Positions 1 to 5,902 of a stretch of DNA of 12,058 bases are shown one piece after another. A model generated the notes under the pieces. The model had not been told where the DNA came from. It saw only the letters and a list, made by a program, of their open reading frames with translations, and searched no databases. Each line of letters starts with the position of its first letter. Positions within the stretch are counted from its first letter, which is position 1. A program made the position numbers and the translations under genes. Source of the stretch: Temnopleurus reevesii (taxonomy: Eukaryota > Echinodermata > Echinoidea > Temnopleuroida > Temnopleuridae); assembly GCA_036244855.1 (NCBI GenBank), contig BQKZ01014350.1, positions 1 to 12,058 of the forward strand, given 5' to 3'.

Positions 1-64
1 GAACATGACCTACTCAAGGACCAAAGAGGGAGCCCTGCATATATCAGCCCAGATGTACTCAGTG
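1..64 (+). CDS. stk40: STK40 internal exon, activation segment (5' partial)
   Basis: Frame 1 reads EHDLLKDQRGSPAYISPDVL followed by S and the first base of a split Gly codon. This is the end of the activation segment of a protein kinase fold (subdomain VIII), with SPD where active kinases have APE. The sequence is characteristic of STK40, a pseudokinase related to Tribbles that acts as a scaffold for the COP1 ubiquitin ligase. The exon ends in AGTG and is followed by GTAAGT at 65-70, a consensus donor that leaves the codon in phase 1. The next exon must therefore begin with two bases that complete Gly, which every K1 copy downstream does (GC). The N-terminal kinase lobe and the gene start lie upstream of the window. 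Confidence 0.9.
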
Positions 65-682
65 GTAAGTTGGATTTTTTATATGGTGGATCTTTCAAAA
101 CAGTGTAAGCGTGACATGGTGACATGGTATCATCGTTATACCAAATAAACGGGAAAACAATTTCCTCACAATTTATCAGCACCATCCGATATAAACATGT
201 GTAAATATCTTCCAAAAATGGGCATTATTGGTAACGGTTGAACATGGAACATTGAAATTATGTAGATATGACAGGGCATCATGAAAGCTCCAATAAAACC
301 AACCCCCTCCCTCCTCCCCCCCAAAAGAAACCTCCCCCAACAAACAAACGTTTGCTTGCTCCTGAAATCAAGCTGTTTGGGACTTTGTGACTTTAATTTC
401 TTTGGTGAGAATCTTATCTTGTCATGCTCTTTCAGTTGATGACAGAGTGTAGTTGGTGAATGAAATTATTAGGATGTGATAAGAGCTATTCTGAATTCAG
501 ACAATAGTAGTAATTGTGAAGCACTTTGTGTAGTACCCGTTATTGGGCCTGGAATATAAAAGAATGCAATCAAACTTCCTAAAAATATTCATCATAAGTC
601 TATGGCAAAATGTGTACCAAAGATATATGATTAATTGTAAAATTAAGCGCAGCTTAATCTTTTGATATTGTTACATCTGTAG
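65..682 (+). other. STK40 intron upstream of the K1 exon array
   Basis: This is non-coding sequence between the donor GTAAGT at 65 and the acceptor AG at 681-682 of the first K1 copy. It contains a C-rich, pyrimidine-biased patch at about 298-345 and is otherwise AT-rich. I see no coding segment, RNA gene or recognisable transposon in it. Confidence 0.7.
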
Positions 683-772
683 GCAAGCCATACCATGGTA
701 AACCCAGTAATATGTGGGCTCTAGGAGTAGTTCTTTTCACAATGTTCTATGGGCAGTTCCAGTCTACGACAG
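683..772 (+). pseudogene. Decayed half-copy of STK40 exon K1 (copy A)
   Basis: This follows an acceptor-like TCTGTAG and starts with the same GC that completes the split Gly codon. It encodes GKPYHGKPSNMWALG and continues as kinase subdomain IX. Three defects separate it from the intact copies. The conserved subdomain IX Asp is Asn, a Leu is Phe, and a small deletion near 758-761 shifts the frame just before the YDS motif. The second half of the exon is missing and no donor follows. If exon 1 spliced here and read on, translation would stop at TAA 877-879 inside the next copy. It is best read as a dead exon. Confidence 0.75.
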
Positions 773-860
773 CATCATTTTTATTGGTTGTGTCGGGAAT
801 CAATTCAACCACATTCCTACATCTTATTGGTGTTCATTATATTTTATTGTTTTCCTACAG

Positions 861-952
861 GCAAACCATACCATGGTAAACCCAGCGATATGTGGGCTCT
901 CGGTGTGGTTCTGTTCACAATGCTCTATGGACAGTTCCCATTCTACGACAGC
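861..952 (+). pseudogene. Half-copy of STK40 exon K1, intact in protein (copy B)
   Basis: It begins directly after a good acceptor (pyrimidine tract ending CCTACAG at 860) and encodes the first 31 residues of K1, from GKPYHG to YDS, with no amino-acid change from the intact copies. The homology stops abruptly after GACAGC. The second half of the exon and any clear donor are absent. From here the frame stays open through the 88-bp spacer straight into copy C, because the repeat unit is exactly 180 bp (60 codons). It could be silent, or it could be an alternative acceptor giving a 60-residue in-frame insertion in the kinase lobe. Confidence 0.7.
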
Positions 953-1040
953 ACTCATTTTGATTGGTTGTGTGGGGCATCAGTTCAACCACATTCCTAC
1001 ATCTTATTGATGTTAATTATATTTTATTGTTTTCCTACAG

Positions 1041-1185
1041 GCAAACCGTACCATGGCAAACCAAGCGATATGTGGGCTTTAGGTGTGGTTCTCTTTACAA
1101 TGCTCTATGGACAGTTCCCGTTTTACGACAGCGCCCCTCAGGAGCTGTTCAGAAAGATCAAGGCTGCAGAATTCACAATCCCACA
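1041..1185 (+). CDS. stk40: STK40 exon K1, cassette 1 (copy C)
   Basis: This 145-bp exon completes the split Gly and encodes the 48 residues from KPYHG to IPQ, less the last codon base. It covers kinase subdomains IX and X: the conserved Asp in SDMWALGVVLF, then YGQFPFYDSAPQELFRKIKA. It closely matches the vertebrate STK40 region. The acceptor CCTACAG ends at 1040. The donor GTAAGT starts at 1186, so the exon runs from phase 1 to phase 2. The protein is identical to that of the copy at 3331-3475, although 13 bases differ, all at synonymous positions. The exon feeds K2 at 1956 or 4275 with the Gln codon CA|A restored across the junction. Confidence 0.9.
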
Positions 1186-1955
1186 GTAAGTAGAGATGAC
1201 AACCTAAAATGATAATAATGATAATAATAATAATGGTGGCTATTTATGTAGCGCACAGGTCCACCTTACGATGCTCATGGCGCTCAATTATATTGCTTGT
1301 TACATTTGAAAAACTTATCAACTAAGTTCTTAGCAATGGATGGTCAATGAAGTGATGTTTTATTTAATTTAACTATTGTAGATAAAGATTATACATTTCT
1401 GCTGTTCCCAATTTGAGGAAGAAAAAGTTAGATTAATAGATACAGCATCAAAGTGATAAGTAATAAAATCATCTGTTTCTTCATTCAGAAGGACTCTTCA
1501 AGAGTGTCTTTTGAACGAATGAGATAATTTAGATGATTAACCTTTTAACTCATAAGTGTTTGTATAGTACATACCAGTTGTGTATTTATCACACTTATGA
1601 TTTAATTGAAACTTCGTAACCATGATTTACATGGTTTGTTTCTGTCCATGAAAATTGATTTACGCTGTAGTTGTCGATGCATGTACATTCATGCATCATT
1701 TTTTTTTAATATTCCTCATCTTATCTTCAAGTTATCTTTAACAAGTTGAAAGTGCTTTATTAGTGCAGTATATTTGAAGAACAGGTACCAGTCTTGACTA
1801 GCATTTATGCTTTTTTCTGGTTCCTTTGATCCTTTAAAGAATGTCTCTATGTGTACTGTGTGCAATATATTTGATGCGTTTTGTGGATAAATAAAAGTTC
1901 AATTATCGTAGTTACAGCTTTACTAATTAATATGATGGTCATTTTTATTTTGCAG
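1186..1955 (+). other. Intron between K1 and K2, cassette 1
   Basis: It is bounded by GTAAGTAG at 1186 and TTTTATTTTGCAG at 1955. Both ends resemble the matching intron of cassette 2 (3476-4274). GTAAGTAGAGATGACAAC and the run TCGTAGTTACAGCTTTA before the acceptor recur there, as does an inner piece near 1438-1470 (compare about 4183-4210). This shows the two cassettes arose by duplication of exons and introns together. The rest has diverged. Confidence 0.8.
1212..1290 (+). repeat. ATA/ATG microsatellite with a dispersed-repeat-like tail
   Basis: An imperfect (AAT/GAT)n run at about 1209-1234 is followed by GGTGGCTATTTATGTAGCGC and a GCTCATGGCGCTC block. A trinucleotide run next to a TTTATxTAGCGC...GCGCT core resembles the ends of short dispersed repeats common in marine invertebrate genomes. 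I recognise this only by pattern and cannot assign a family. Confidence 0.4.
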
Positions 1956-2075
1956 AGATGGGCGTGTATCTGAAAATACCACTGGACTTATCAAGAGCTT
2001 GTTGGTGTTGGATGCTTCAACGCGATTGACGGCTTCCCAAGTCATGGAGTCTGTGAAATCTACTTTAGCTATGTG
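1956..2075 (+). CDS. stk40: STK40 exon K2, cassette 1
   Basis: This 120-bp exon encodes DGRVSENTTGLIKSLLVLD, then ASTRLTASQVMESVKSTLAM and two bases of the Trp codon. It is kinase subdomain XI, with the conserved Arg in STRLTAS that normally pairs with the APE-type motif. The acceptor is TTTTGCAG at 1955 and the donor GTAAGAG starts at 2076. Start and end are both phase 2, so the exon can be included, skipped or doubled without a frameshift. It differs from the copy at 4275 at 10 bases, all synonymous. The intron after it begins like the one after 4394 (GCTAGAGAGTTCTT). Confidence 0.9.
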
Positions 2076-2121
2076 GTAAGAGCTAGAGAGTTCTTTCAGA
2101 GTTCCTGCATAGTCCTTAGGT

Positions 2122-2146
2122 CCCCCCCCCCCCCCCCAAAAAAAAA
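2122..2146 (+). repeat. Poly-C/poly-A tract in the intron after K2
   Basis: Sixteen C are followed directly by nine A. The tract is low complexity and likely length-variable, and it is prone to sequencing error. Confidence 0.8.
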
Positions 2147-2337
2147 CATTGTTTAGATCTCCTTCTACATGTATGCCATTTTTTAAGAAAAAAAGCGTTG
2201 GTCGATGGGAAAGAGTTTTTCTTTATATTAATTTTGTTATTTGTCGTACACAATGTTAAAAATTCATGCGGAAAACGAGGCTTCAAATGGGATGAAAAGA
2301 CTGGTAAATGTTTATGATTAATTTTGTAATTTTGTAA

Positions 2338-2422
2338 TATTGAATGGCCTCAGGGAGACACAACAAATATTGCTTGAATCGCAGATGAGGATGTTATTTG
2401 TCGGCCCTGAGGCATCTCAATA
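2338..2422. repeat. Inverted repeat, 18-nt arms
   Basis: TATTGAATGGCCTCAGGG at 2338-2355 pairs with CCCTGAGGCATCTCAATA at 2405-2422, about 16 of 18 positions, with a loop of about 49 nt. The stem lies in the intron between K2 (cassette 1) and the candidate terminal exon at 2833. It could be the remnant of a small inverted-repeat element or an RNA hairpin. No family is recognised. Confidence 0.55.
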
Positions 2423-2832
2423 TTGCTATTATTTACCAATACTTAGAAATCTAGAGCTGAATCAGAAACATTTTGAAATATTTGAATTCACACGGGATGG
2501 ACTTTATAACTTTGAAGGAAAGGCTTCAATATGGTAAAACAACCATCTAAAATCTTGGGTTGCCATCTAAATGTCACTTTGCATGTCATTGTGGCGTCAT
2601 CAACACATGTCTTCATGAAAATCGTGTCATTAACAAGTACGCGCATTTGGAGGCCCAGTATTATATGCTCTTGATTTTTACACGCATTTCACCATAGACT
2701 TCTGAGCGGGCAATACAAAAAAATGATTGACCGGGCAATTCTGCTTTCTTTTCAAATCGGGCGATAAGATTTTAAAGTTGCCTTGCTCAAATGTCTGATA
2801 CAGTTAATAATTGTTTATATCATTTTGTCCAG

Positions 2833-2905
2833 GAAATCGATGGCCATGNCTGAAAAGTCAAATTTGCATATTTGTACAATTAGATTCAACAGTTGTAATG
2901 ATTAG
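2833..2905 (+). CDS. stk40: Candidate alternative STK40 terminal exon (or relic of one)
   Basis: The acceptor context ATTTTGTCCAG at 2832 and the next 16 bases match the true terminal exon at 5403 closely, both giving KSMAM after the split Trp codon. Homology ends at the N at 2849. If joined in phase to K2, the frame continues for 18 more codons (x-EKSNLHICTIRFNSCND) to TAG at 2903-2905. AATAAA follows at 3029. This would give a pseudokinase with no VPD motif and no conserved C-terminal tail. It may equally be a truncated, non-functional duplicate that happens to have a short open frame. The N hides one codon or a gap of unknown size. Confidence 0.4.
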
Positions 2906-3028
2906 TTTGCAGTGTCATATTTCTACTTGAGAAGATAACAATGGACATTTTATTTGTAGATAGTATACACAGAACAATTCAAAGTTTTGAACTCAGGTAT
3001 AAAGAATTCGAGATTTGAAACAAGCATC

Positions 3029-3034
3029 AATAAA
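3029..3034 (+). promoter_or_regulatory. Possible poly(A) signal AATAAA
   Basis: A canonical hexamer lies 124 bp after the TAG of the candidate short terminal exon. Such hexamers occur by chance in AT-rich DNA, so it supports an alternative 3' end only weakly. Confidence 0.3.
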
Positions 3035-3330
3035 TCAATCAGCATTATTAGTTACTGAAAAACAAATCAGCACACTAAGGGCTAAGAGATTTCTCTGCAA
3101 CAAATATTTCTGAAATCGAAGAGAGTTGATCAGTTCAATCATGATGTACGCAGCATGGTCTATGCTCATTATAGTCTAGTAGTCTGACAGTACACAGCTG
3201 CCCAAACATCATACTAAATAAGTATTTTCTATGTGTGCATATCGTAAGACAAATGATCAACTCTCTTCTTTCATTCTTCACCATGATAAACCTGTTTTAA
3301 TCCTTAAATATTTCCTTTTTTATCTAATAG

Positions 3331-3475
3331 GCAAACCATACCATGGTAAACCCAGCGATATGTGGGCTTTAGGTGTGGTTCTTTTCACTATGCTCTATGG
3401 ACAGTTCCCATTCTACGACAGTGCACCGCAGGAGCTCTTCAGAAAGATCAAGGCTGCTGAATTCACAATCCCACA
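3331..3475 (+). CDS. stk40: STK40 exon K1, cassette 2 (copy D)
   Basis: This is a second complete 145-bp exon for kinase subdomains IX-X, with acceptor CTAATAG at 3330 and donor GTAAGTAG at 3476. The encoded protein is identical to that of copy C, including SDMWALG and FPFYDSAPQELF. Thirteen third-position or synonymous changes separate the two. Splicing K1 or K2 of cassette 1 into this exon would be out of phase and would stop at TAA 3347-3349 within six codons. It should therefore be used only after the exon at 1-64, skipping cassette 1. Its first half is closer to half-copy B than to full copy C. Confidence 0.9.
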
Positions 3476-3536
3476 GTAAGTAGAAATGACAACGTAAAAT
3501 GATATATTACTTTGCCTTTTGCCTTTGAAAAACTAA

Positions 3537-3866
3537 GGGGAAGCGTCTTAGGGAGTGTTGTTCAAAATTTGCAATTGATCGCAAGTCGCAGTTGATCGGA
3601 ACATGCCAATCAAAATCATTGTTTCATGCGCGTCTTGTTAAATACACAAACCGTGCGCAAATGAAAATGCGCATTACAATTTGCAAAATTGCAGTTGATT
3701 TTGAACAGCACCCTCTTAGTGTAGTGGTCATGACCCTCGCCTTTCAACTAGAAGGTCAGCAGTTTGAATCCCATGCATGGTATTAATATCCTTCTGCAAG
3801 AAATTTATGTACACTGCTGCACTCAACCCAGGTGAAAATGGGTACCTGGCAGAACAATTTTTTTTT
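3537..3866 (+). mobile_element. tRNA-derived SINE, interrupted by a MITE
   Basis: Removing the insertion at 3551-3718 joins GGGGAAGCGTCTTA (3537-3550) to GTGTAGTGGTCATGACC. The result is a tRNA-like head with an A-box-like TTAGTGTAGTGG and a B-box-like AGTTTGAATCC at 3761-3771, spaced as in tRNA genes. The body contains CTCAACCCAGGTGAAAATGG and GTACCTGG, a conserved-looking central block, and ends in a run of nine T at 3858-3866. It lies inside the K1-K2 intron of cassette 2 and has no counterpart in cassette 1, so it inserted after the duplication. Confidence 0.65.
3551..3715 (+). mobile_element. Harbinger-like MITE, copy 1 (inside the SINE)
   Basis: The element starts GGGAGTGTTGTTCAAAAT and ends ATTTTGAACAGCACCCTC, imperfect terminal inverted repeats. 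TTA is present on both sides (3548-3550 and 3716-3718), the 3-bp target duplication typical of PIF/Harbinger elements. The interior has GCAATTGATCGCAAG and CAATCAAAATCATTGTTTCA, shared with the copies near 7210 and, inverted, near 9462. It has no coding capacity. Confidence 0.6.
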
Positions 3867-4012
3867 CAAGTGATTGCGGCTTCGAAACAGAACACCAGGG
3901 TGCAACAAATTTGGTGTCAAATGTTGCGCAATACTTGAAAAGAAAAGAGTCATGAAATATCTTGGCAATACCTCTATGTGTTACAGATACATAGCACAAA
4001 ACGTCAAGGATC

Positions 4013-4014
<2 letters not shown>

Positions 4015-4054
<40 letters not shown>
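4015..4054 (+). repeat. Poly-C run of 40
   Basis: Forty uninterrupted C lie in the K1-K2 intron of cassette 2. The open frames across it on either strand (poly-Pro, poly-Gly) are artefacts of the homopolymer. The true length is uncertain in draft sequence. Confidence 0.9.
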
Positions 4055-4274
4055 ACCCGGCCTTTTCAGGGTTAAATAAAATTCTAGTCTTGCCGATTTG
4101 AAGAGCAAAAAGTTATTAGATGTGCTGTGAAATAATGCCTGTCCTGATTGGATACATAGGATGCATAGCATTTAAATTTCAGATACAGTATCAAGGGGAT
4201 AAGTAGTAGAATAGTTATAGAATATCGTAGTTACAGCTTTAATTATCAATGTGATGGCCAATTTTCTCTTGCAG

Positions 4275-4394
4275 AGATGGACGTGTATCTGAAAATACAA
4301 CTGGCCTTATCAAGAGCTTGCTAGTGTTGGATGCATCAACTCGATTGACTGCTTCCCAAGTCATGGAGTCTGTGAAATCCACTTTGGCTATGTG
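4275..4394 (+). CDS. stk40: STK40 exon K2, cassette 2
   Basis: This second complete 120-bp exon for kinase subdomain XI has the same 40-residue product as 1956-2075 (DGRVSENTTGLIKSLLVLD to TLAMW) despite 10 base differences. The acceptor is TTCTCTTGCAG at 4274. The donor GTGAGT starts at 4395. It runs phase 2 to phase 2, so it joins the terminal exon at 5403 with the Trp codon TG|G restored. As the nearest intact K2 to the terminal exon, it is probably in the main transcript. Confidence 0.9.
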
Positions 4395-4429
4395 GTGAGT
4401 ACTGCTAGAGAGTTCTTGCAGAGTTCCTG

Positions 4430-5017
4430 TTAAAGGGGAACTTCACCCAGACATTTGAGTGTGCTCAGTTGATGAAGAAAAATACAGTGGTCAAACTGTG
4501 AAAATTTGAGCAAAGTCCGACTATCCATTCAAAAGTCATGAATTGTCAAAGTTTTGATTTAAACCCCTCATGGGCTCCTCAAATTGGCACCGTACAGGAA
4601 CAAAATGGCTACCAACATGGAGAACTCTCCATTCACTTTGTACACAGAATTTCACATTTTCCTCTTTTTCCAGAAAAGTAGACAAAGTTTTGTTTTTTCA
4701 GTTAAATATATTATAGCCACATCAATTCTGCAAGCATTCCAGAAAGAACGGTGCTGATTCATCATTTGAAATATGATATTGATCCATTTTCAATAAATTT
4801 ATATAGAAAGTGCATGAGGAGTTCTCCATGTATGACATCACAGATTATGCTAATTGGCGATATGTTGCCAATTCAAGGATGCCCAGCACAGGTGGAAATG
4901 ATAACTTTGAAAATTCATAACTTTTGAATGGATTATCCAATTTTGCTCAAATTTTCGCAGTTTGTTCATCTGATTTTTCTGACCATACATTATTGTATGG
5001 GTGTAATTCCCCTTTAA
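4430..5017 (+). mobile_element. TTAA-flanked MITE, copy 1 (T2/Kolobok-like)
   Basis: It begins TTAAAGGGGAACTTCACCCA and ends GGGTGTAATTCCCCTTTAA. TTAA is the likely target duplication and AGGGGAA... the inverted terminus. The arms stay complementary well inward: AATCCATTCAAAAG-type sequence near 4520 pairs with CTTTTGAATGGATT near 4921. The TTAAAGG start is what I recall for T2/Kolobok-type MITEs, and that family name is from memory. It sits in the last intron of the gene, 35 bp after the K2 donor. No open frame of note. Confidence 0.7.
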
Positions 5018-5053
5018 GTTCTTACTGAGCTCTTACATGTATATGATAGATGG

Positions 5054-5130
5054 GCTTGTTAGCAGATGCTTTGACTAGATTTATTACATCACAAGTCATG
5101 GAATCTGTAAAATATATGTTGGTTGGGTAT
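5054..5130 (+). pseudogene. Eroded third copy of the K2 exon end
   Basis: CTTGTTAGCAGATGCTTTGA and ACAAGTCATGGAATCTGTAA align with the second half of K2 (LLVLDAS...TASQVMESVK), but with stops, lost Trp codon and many changes. The donor-like GGTATGAG follows in the right place. Sequence after it (GTTCCTGC...AGTCCTTA, about 5170-5200) matches the intron after K2 in cassette 1 (about 2099-2120). This points to a third duplicated block that has decayed. Confidence 0.65.
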
Positions 5131-5224
5131 GAGTATTTTTCATCAAAAGGTCTTGTCAAGCTCTTGTACCGTTCCTGCTAAGTTCCTGCGGAGTCCTTAT
5201 GTGCAGTGTTTTTGGTTGTGATTG

Positions 5225-5258
5225 ATGAATTTGTGAAATCGCCAATGGCTATCTGGCA
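5225..5258 (+). pseudogene. Possible fourth K2 fragment
   Basis: TTTGTGAAATCGCCAATGGC followed by TATCTGG resembles the last residues of K2 (VKSTLAMW). It is short, so chance similarity cannot be excluded. Confidence 0.35.
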
Positions 5259-5402
5259 CGTATTCCTTACCAGTTGGAGACAATTTGGTTTTGATATATC
5301 CCTTAGACTTCCATAATTTTTTTTCATTATACAGCACTTAGAAGCATATGTGTTTTGGTAGAGGATTATTGTTATAATTGTTATTGTGACCAATTCATCC
5401 AG

Positions 5403-5724
5403 GAAATCAATGGCTATGCAGGGAGAGCAACTTCAGGTGGTGCCCGACATCGACAATGGCGACGGCGACGCCCCTCTAGCCAAGAAATCCTGCAACACCT
5501 CCTCCGCCTCTGAGTCTACATCCACCGCAAGCAAGCCTGTCATCGCAGACTGGGAAGTTAAACTCCACCAGTCCTCTGGCCAGCCATCCCCCTGTATTAG
5601 TAGTTACCGGGCCCCGAGGTCCCCCCTCTCAGCGCACCGTCATCCACCGGTGAGGCGACTTAGCCACGACGCTCAGCCGCTGTCCGCAGTGGAGGCGGCG
5701 AACTTTTACAATTCGCGTTCATGA
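5403..5724 (+). CDS. stk40: STK40 terminal coding exon with COP1-type VPD motif
   Basis: The acceptor TTCATCCAG ends at 5402. The frame restores Trp with K2 and runs 107 codons to TGA 5722-5724. Early in the exon, EQLQVVPDID (motif codons 5425-5448) has the VP-acidic pattern by which STK40 and Tribbles proteins bind the WD40 domain of COP1. A Ser/Thr/Ala-rich low-complexity linker (SSASESTSTAS) follows. The end, PPVRRLSHDAQPL, matches the conserved C-terminal tail of vertebrate STK40, which is what fixes the family assignment. It is GC-richer than its surroundings, as expected for coding DNA. It is the only full-length copy of this exon here. Confidence 0.92.
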
Positions 5725-5749
5725 CAAAGGTCCTTTTGGCTCGTGGTAA

Positions 5750-5902
5750 CAGACTGTGAAGTAAAGCTCCGTTAGATCTCCTAACCTTCCCGTTGGTATC
5801 AAGAACTAGTTGCCCCACGGTTCCCCCTCTCAGCGCACCATCATCCCCAAGTAAGGCAATTCAGCCAGGCAGCAAGCTTCTATAATTCATGTTCATGACA
5901 AT
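5750..5902 (+). pseudogene. Decayed duplicate of the STK40 C-terminal coding end
   Basis: Shared blocks appear in the same order as in 5550-5728: GACTGTGAAGTAAAGCTCC against GACTGGGAAGTTAAACTCC, CCCCTCTCAGCGCACC against the identical string, and ATTCATGTTCATGACAATG against ATTCGCGTTCATGACAAAG, including the copied stop codon. Indels and stops break the frame. It lies in the 3' UTR or just beyond, and it would be transcribed if the UTR is longer than about 180 nt. Confidence 0.75.

Larger units (their letters stand above)
683..1040 (+). repeat. Tandem array of acceptor plus half-exon (178 and 180 bp units)
   Basis: Two direct repeat units each contain the first 90-92 bp of exon K1 and an 88-bp spacer ending in TTTTATTGTTTTCCTACAG, and they lead into the full exon at 1041. 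The units start at 683 and 861. The second is exactly 180 bp and the first is 178 bp because of its small deletions. The spacers are nearly identical to each other. They do not resemble the sequence upstream of the distant K1 copy at 3331, so this local amplification is separate from the larger block duplication. Confidence 0.85.
2076..3330 (+). other. Inter-cassette region of STK40
   Basis: Apart from the poly-C tract, the inverted repeat and the candidate exon listed separately, this is AT-rich intron-like sequence. A 65-codon open frame at 2340-2537 begins within the inverted repeat and shows no recognisable domain. The region ends in the pyrimidine tract and acceptor TTTTTTATCTAATAG of the second K1 copy. 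Confidence 0.6.
3476..4274 (+). other. Intron between K1 and K2, cassette 2
   Basis: It is bounded by GTAAGTAGAAATGACAAC and CTCTTGCAG. Both ends are homologous to the cassette 1 intron. The middle is occupied by the SINE with its nested MITE and by the poly-C run. No coding sequence is seen. Confidence 0.8.

Noticed and set aside
964..1212. Open frame across K1 copy C in another frame
   Set aside because: It is a shadow of the real exon. The kinase frame matches STK40 and has proper splice phases.
2340..2537. 65-codon open frame between the cassettes
   Set aside because: It starts inside an inverted repeat, shows no domain and has no splice or regulatory context. AT-rich introns give such frames by chance.
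3716..3786. Functional tRNA gene
   Set aside because: The stems are poorly paired, the head is split by a MITE and the sequence continues into a SINE body, so it is a SINE head and not a tRNA gene.
3823..4101. Open frames encoding poly-Gly or poly-Pro on the two strands
   Set aside because: They exist only because of the 40-base C homopolymer and overlap a SINE tail and intron.
1041..5403. Cassette duplication as a simple assembly artefact (two haplotypes placed in tandem)
   Set aside because: About 9% coding divergence, all synonymous, with introns hardly alignable and different insertions, is far more than I would expect between alleles even in a highly heterozygous species. Confirmation by long reads is still needed because of the N at 2849.
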